Assembly (NCBI RefSeq): GCF_963664415.1
Contig: NZ_OY761440.1
Location: 992,001 to 1,056,000, forward strand
DNA length: 64,000 nucleotides
DNA from: an uncultured Desulfobacter sp.
GTDB taxonomy: Bacteria > Desulfobacterota > Desulfobacteria > Desulfobacterales > Desulfobacteraceae
Direction: 5' to 3'
The position numbers were made by a program, and so were the translations under genes. Positions 60,883 to 64,000 of this stretch are shown here, piece after piece. The notes under the pieces are model-generated. The model was not told where the DNA came from, ran no database searches, and saw only the letters and a list, made by a program, of their open reading frames with translations. Every line of letters starts with the position of its first letter. Position 1 is the first letter of the stretch.

Positions 60883-61140
60883 TTATTCTTCAAGTTTTGT
60901 GCTGTCAACAAGGCGGTTGCATTTATGGCAGGCCATTTTATAATTCCGGACCTTGCCCCGAAATAATACTTCACCGCAAAACGGGCAAAAATAATCTTTA
61001 AACGCCAGTTGAGCATGCTTTATCCGGGTTTGCTCCAGGCCGGACAGATGATGGGAAGGCATTGCTTGTAAAGTCTCTATACCTGCAGGGTGCTGGAAAG
61101 AGGGATGATCCAGGTCAGTGTAATAGCCGTTGTTTCTCAT
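60883..61140 (-). CDS. small zinc-ribbon protein
   Basis: A protein of 85 residues. Two CxxC knuckles, CPFCGEVLF (about 52) and CHKCNRLV (about 71), form a likely zinc ribbon; the N-terminal half is histidine-rich. No family is assigned. It is on the opposite strand to the surrounding flagellar genes. Confidence 0.6.
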   Translation of the reverse strand: MRNNGYYTDLDHPSFQHPAGIETLQAMPSHHLSGLEQTRIKHAQLAFKDYFCPFCGEVLFRGKVRNYKMACHKCNRLVDSTKLEE

Positions 61141-61650
61141 AAATTCCCTTCTTATCTTTTTCTTAAGTCCTCACATAATGCGATTTTTGCTTTATACCTA
61201 AACCGGTCCGGATGCAAGGAGATTTTTATTGTCCCTCTGATTGACTGCGGCAATGGGCGCGTTTAATGAGATCCTTTTTGACCCCAAACCAAGTGGTGGG
61301 AAAATTTTTCTGGGTGCGTCAAATTCGACGATCTCAGATGTCGGCCTTTTGGCACATTATTTTTAATAATCAGATCGTTTTTCTCTCACTACAAGCCTTA
61401 AAAGATATTTTTTTATACAAAGAGGATGGCTCTAAAGCCAGGGCGAATTGGTTCTGTGGATTGTTATATCATTTGATGATGAACACCCTATTAAAACGGC
61501 TAAAAGCTATAACAACCACAAAGAACACGAAGTTCACGAAAAAAATGCTTCATGGTCTTCGTGTTCTTTGTGTCCTTCGTGGTGACATAAAAATGCCTGT
61601 CCATAGCAAAGTCCCCCGCCCCAGGGTCCGGCATGAATGAATAAAAGATA
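61141..61650. other. intergenic region upstream of flgF
   Basis: No gene is supported; the plus-strand open frame here (61266-61640) runs through a palindromic repeat and has no family match. The stretch separates the minus-strand zinc-ribbon gene from the flgF promoter. Confidence 0.5.
61513..61588. repeat. palindromic repeat of the ACCACAAAG type
   Basis: The arms CACCACGAAGGACACAAAGA (reverse strand) and ACCACAAAGAACACGAAG pair imperfectly over about 75 bases, with CTTCGTGTTCTTTGTG in the right arm. Such elements are dispersed in many delta-type proteobacterial genomes. Confidence 0.65.
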
Positions 61651-61666
61651 TGGCACCCCATTTGCA
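61651..61666 (+). promoter_or_regulatory. sigma-54 promoter for flgF-flgG-flgA
   Basis: TGGCACCCCATTTGCA matches TGGCAYRNNNNTTGCW at all but one position. It lies 80 bases upstream of flgF. Confidence 0.85.
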
Positions 61667-61746
61667 TAGACAGTGGGTAAGGTGAAATCAAACCAATCAA
61701 TGCCGCAAGGCACATCGGCAAATCATGCAAAGGAGTAAACGGCCCT

Positions 61747-62439
61747 ATGATTCTTGAAATGACGCGACCGACCCAGGGCGGGTTAAGGCAGGAACGAAAA
61801 CTCGAGGCAGTCTCCAATAACCTGGCCAATGCGTCCAGCATTGGGTTTAAAAAAGATTTCGTCAGTTTTGACAAGGCGTTCAAGGCCCGGGTAGATCAGG
61901 ATTTCACCCAGGGGAATGTGATCAAAACAGACAACTCCCTGGATGTGGCATTAGGCCCCCAGGGTCTTTTTAAAGTGGAAACCCCGGACGGTATCAAGTA
62001 CACGCGAAACGGCAATTTTTCCTTGAGCAGTGAAGGTATTCTTGTGGATAAAAGCGGTAATCCCGTCATGGGTGAGGGTGGCGCCATCTTTATGGATACG
62101 GTGGACCCGAATACAAGTGTAAATATCAATGAATACGGGCAGATCTTTTTAAATAATGCGCTATTGGATACCCTTGATGTGGTCTCTTTTGAGGACATGG
62201 AGAAACTTGAGAAAACCGGGGATAATCTGTTTGTCTATACCGGAGATACGACAGATGAAGTTCCCCTTGAAAATGTCAGGGTTGAAGCCGGCTCCCTTGA
62301 GCAGGCCAATGTTCAGGTCGTAGAGGAAATGGCAAAAATGATTGATTATCAGAGGATGTTTGAAACCTACACCAAGTCGATGAAAACATTTGATGAAATT
62401 GATTCAAAAGCAATTAATGAAGTAGGGCAATTCGCATAA
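61747..62439 (+). CDS. flgF: flagellar rod protein FlgF
   Basis: A protein of 230 residues. The rod N-terminal motif is LRQERKLEAVSNNLANASSI (about 13-32), the middle contains YTRNGNFSLSSEGILVDKSG, and the C-terminal motif is LEQANVQVVEEMAKMIDYQR (about 183-202). It is exported to form the proximal rod. flgG follows after 12 bases. Confidence 0.92.
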   Translation: MILEMTRPTQGGLRQERKLEAVSNNLANASSIGFKKDFVSFDKAFKARVDQDFTQGNVIKTDNSLDVALGPQGLFKVETPDGIKYTRNGNFSLSSEGILVDKSGNPVMGEGGAIFMDTVDPNTSVNINEYGQIFLNNALLDTLDVVSFEDMEKLEKTGDNLFVYTGDTTDEVPLENVRVEAGSLEQANVQVVEEMAKMIDYQRMFETYTKSMKTFDEIDSKAINEVGQFA

Positions 62440-62451
62440 AGGAGTCAACTT

Positions 62452-63234
62452 ATGATACGGGCACTTTGGTCGGCAGCCACGGGAATGATGGCCCAGGACA
62501 CCCAGATTGGTGTTACCTCCAATAACTTAGCCAACTCGTCCACCACCGGGTTTAAAAAATCCCGGGCAGCATTTGAGGATTTAATGTATATGACCCAGCG
62601 GGTCGCAGGGCAAACAACTCCCGGCGGAGGACAGGTGCCGACTGGCATTCAGGTGGGCATGGGTGTGAACACGGCAGGTATCCAGAAAATATTTACCCAG
62701 GGAGATCCTATCCAGACGGACAATCATCTGGATTTTGCAATCCAGGGTGAAGGATTTTTCAGGGTCCTGCACGGGGATGAGGATATGTATACCCGAGCCG
62801 GCGATTTTTCCCTGGACAGTGAGGGGTATATTACCTCCCAGGCAGGGGACCGTCTTCAGCCCGAGATCACCATCCCTGCGGAGGCTGTCACGATCACTCT
62901 GGACGGTGACGGCACCTTGACCGTGTTTGCCGACGATGACACCATTCTGGCAACAGAGCAGGTTCTTATAACGACCTTTGTAAATCCCGCCGGTTTATAT
63001 GCTGTGGGCGGCAACCTGTTCAGGGAAACCGAAGGTTCAGGACCCCCACAGGAAAATACACCGGGGGAGAACGGGGCCGGGACCGTATTGAACTACTACA
63101 TTGAAGGTTCCAACGTGGACGTTGTTGAAGAGATGGTCAGTCTGATTTCGGGCCAACGCACATATGAGGCCAATTCAAAATCCATCACCACGGCCGATAG
63201 TATGCTGGGAACGGCCGTCCAGTTGAAATCTTAA
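62452..63234 (+). CDS. flgG: flagellar distal rod protein FlgG
   Basis: A protein of 260 residues, the standard length. It has IRALWSAATGMMAQDTQIGV and NNLANSSTTGFKKSRAAFED at the start, GQVPTGIQVGMGVNTAGIQK (the FlgG-specific segment, about 62-81), and EGSNVDVVEEMVSLISGQRT at the end. It forms the distal rod. AAAGGAG precedes ATG 62452. Confidence 0.97.
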   Translation: MIRALWSAATGMMAQDTQIGVTSNNLANSSTTGFKKSRAAFEDLMYMTQRVAGQTTPGGGQVPTGIQVGMGVNTAGIQKIFTQGDPIQTDNHLDFAIQGEGFFRVLHGDEDMYTRAGDFSLDSEGYITSQAGDRLQPEITIPAEAVTITLDGDGTLTVFADDDTILATEQVLITTFVNPAGLYAVGGNLFRETEGSGPPQENTPGENGAGTVLNYYIEGSNVDVVEEMVSLISGQRTYEANSKSITTADSMLGTAVQLKS

Positions 63235-63254
63235 AACATTGAATGGATACCGCC

Positions 63255-64000
63255 ATGAATCCCCGTACAAATTATAAAAAATATCTGACGGCAGTATCCT
63301 GCCTGATCTGCATACTCCTTTTCAATTTACCGGCAAAGGCTTTAACACCGAAAAAAATTTTTATTGAGATTACCCGGACAGCAGAAGTAACACGTCCTGT
63401 TATATACTTAGGAGAGATTGCCAATATCACAGCGCCTGATTTTTTCAAAGAGGAACTGACACGCATTGATCTTGGCAAATCACCACGGGCCGGGCGAATG
63501 AAACAGCTTTCAGGTGAACGGATCACAGCGGCAATCAATGCCATGGGCCTGAATGAGCATGACATCAATATTCAGGTTCCTAAACGGGTATTTATCAAAC
63601 GCGCCGGCCAAGAGATTGACCCGGCATATGTGGAAAAGGCGCTTCGACAATTTTTAGCCAAATTTTTGCCAAAGGGACAATTCAAGCTGAATGCGTTCAG
63701 GGTCCGTGGGATTGAACCCTATCCCCAGGGTGATTTATCCCTGGTATTTGACCCGCGCTATAGACCTTCGGGCAATGACCGCCTGTCTGTTCATGCCGAA
63801 GTCTGGGTGGACGGCGTTAAACAGGACCGGTTGACGGTCACAGGGCGCCTGTCACAGATCAAGCCTGCAGTTGTTGCGGCAACGCGCCTGAAAAGAGGAC
63901 AGACTATTACCCCGGCCGATGTCACCCTCCAGGATATGGATGTATTCGGACGGCACAAGGATTTAATAACTTCGGTTGATCAGGTCATCGGCATGATGGT
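63255..64000 (+). CDS. flgA: P-ring assembly chaperone FlgA (3' end beyond the window)
   Basis: An open frame from ATG 63255 to the window edge, at least 248 residues. An N-terminal signal (about 10-30, YLTAVSCLICILLFNLPAKA) is followed by the FlgA N-terminal domain and the SAF domain near the end (AATRLKRGQTITPADVTLQD, about 213-232). It helps FlgI form the P-ring in the periplasm. It lies 20 bases after flgG, as in many clusters. Confidence 0.93.
   Translation, partial: MNPRTNYKKYLTAVSCLICILLFNLPAKALTPKKIFIEITRTAEVTRPVIYLGEIANITAPDFFKEELTRIDLGKSPRAGRMKQLSGERITAAINAMGLNEHDINIQVPKRVFIKRAGQEIDPAYVEKALRQFLAKFLPKGQFKLNAFRVRGIEPYPQGDLSLVFDPRYRPSGNDRLSVHAEVWVDGVKQDRLTVTGRLSQIKPAVVAATRLKRGQTITPADVTLQDMDVFGRHKDLITSVDQVIGMM

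Noticed and set aside
61266..61640. Plus-strand 124-codon frame before flgF
   Set aside because: It runs through a dispersed palindromic repeat, has no family motif and overlaps no conserved start signal.

Overview
The window reads as a chromosomal segment of a motile, anaerobic delta-type proteobacterium. A Desulfobacteraceae-like sulfate reducer is my inference, from the sigma-54-driven flagellar cluster, the YedE sulfur-transport pair and the overall protein flavour. No rRNA, tRNA or CRISPR array was seen.

Region 1 (1-5200) is ordinary chromosome: an ArsR-controlled pair of YeeE/YedE sulfur transporters, a YczE-like membrane protein with its MarR regulator, and a LysR regulator divergent from an aldo/keto reductase.

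Region 2 (about 5.4-28.6 kb) is the unusual part. It is a run of integron gene cassettes separated by attC sites, with no integrase gene in view (a CALIN, or the inside of a long array). Cassette genes include a DUF6602-like protein, small unknowns, a MerR regulator with a carboxymuconolactone-decarboxylase-family protein, a membrane protein, a HigBA-like toxin-antitoxin pair and an RHH/PIN toxin-antitoxin pair. At least five group II intron lineages have colonised the array. I call them B (a group IIC intron by its 5' end, RT and domain V), A, A2, D and E. Three D introns sit directly after the R' end of attC sites on the top strand. B introns sit at the R'' end of attC sites on the bottom strand. 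The B introns carry other introns: A lies inside domain V of B, an A-like intron (A2) lies at the YADD region of the B reverse transcriptase, and in a second copy E lies inside domain V of A', which lies inside domain V of B'. That is a three-level nest, further split by an IS3-family element. One RT gene is a chimera of two intron lineages. A deleted duplicate of the triple nest closes the region.

Region 3 (28.7-42.9 kb) is again normal chromosome: a TPR-methyltransferase, an EamA exporter with an AraC regulator, a lipoprotein, the divergent ilvC/ilvY pair, a solute-binding/AlbA_2 fusion, DUF1007 and ParB-like proteins, a PAS histidine kinase and TrpB2.

Region 4 (43-64 kb) is a flagellar cluster: fliK, fliL, fliM, fliN, fliO, fliP, fliQ, fliR, flhB, flhA, flhF, flhG, fliA, then a striking protein with about nine FliM-type N-terminal motifs and a FliL-like tail, a second FliK-like protein, an FlhB C-terminal homologue, and flgF, flgG, flgA. 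The C-ring, export gate, placement GTPase/ATPase, sigma-28 and rod genes are all together, and sigma-54 -24/-12 promoters precede four transcription units.
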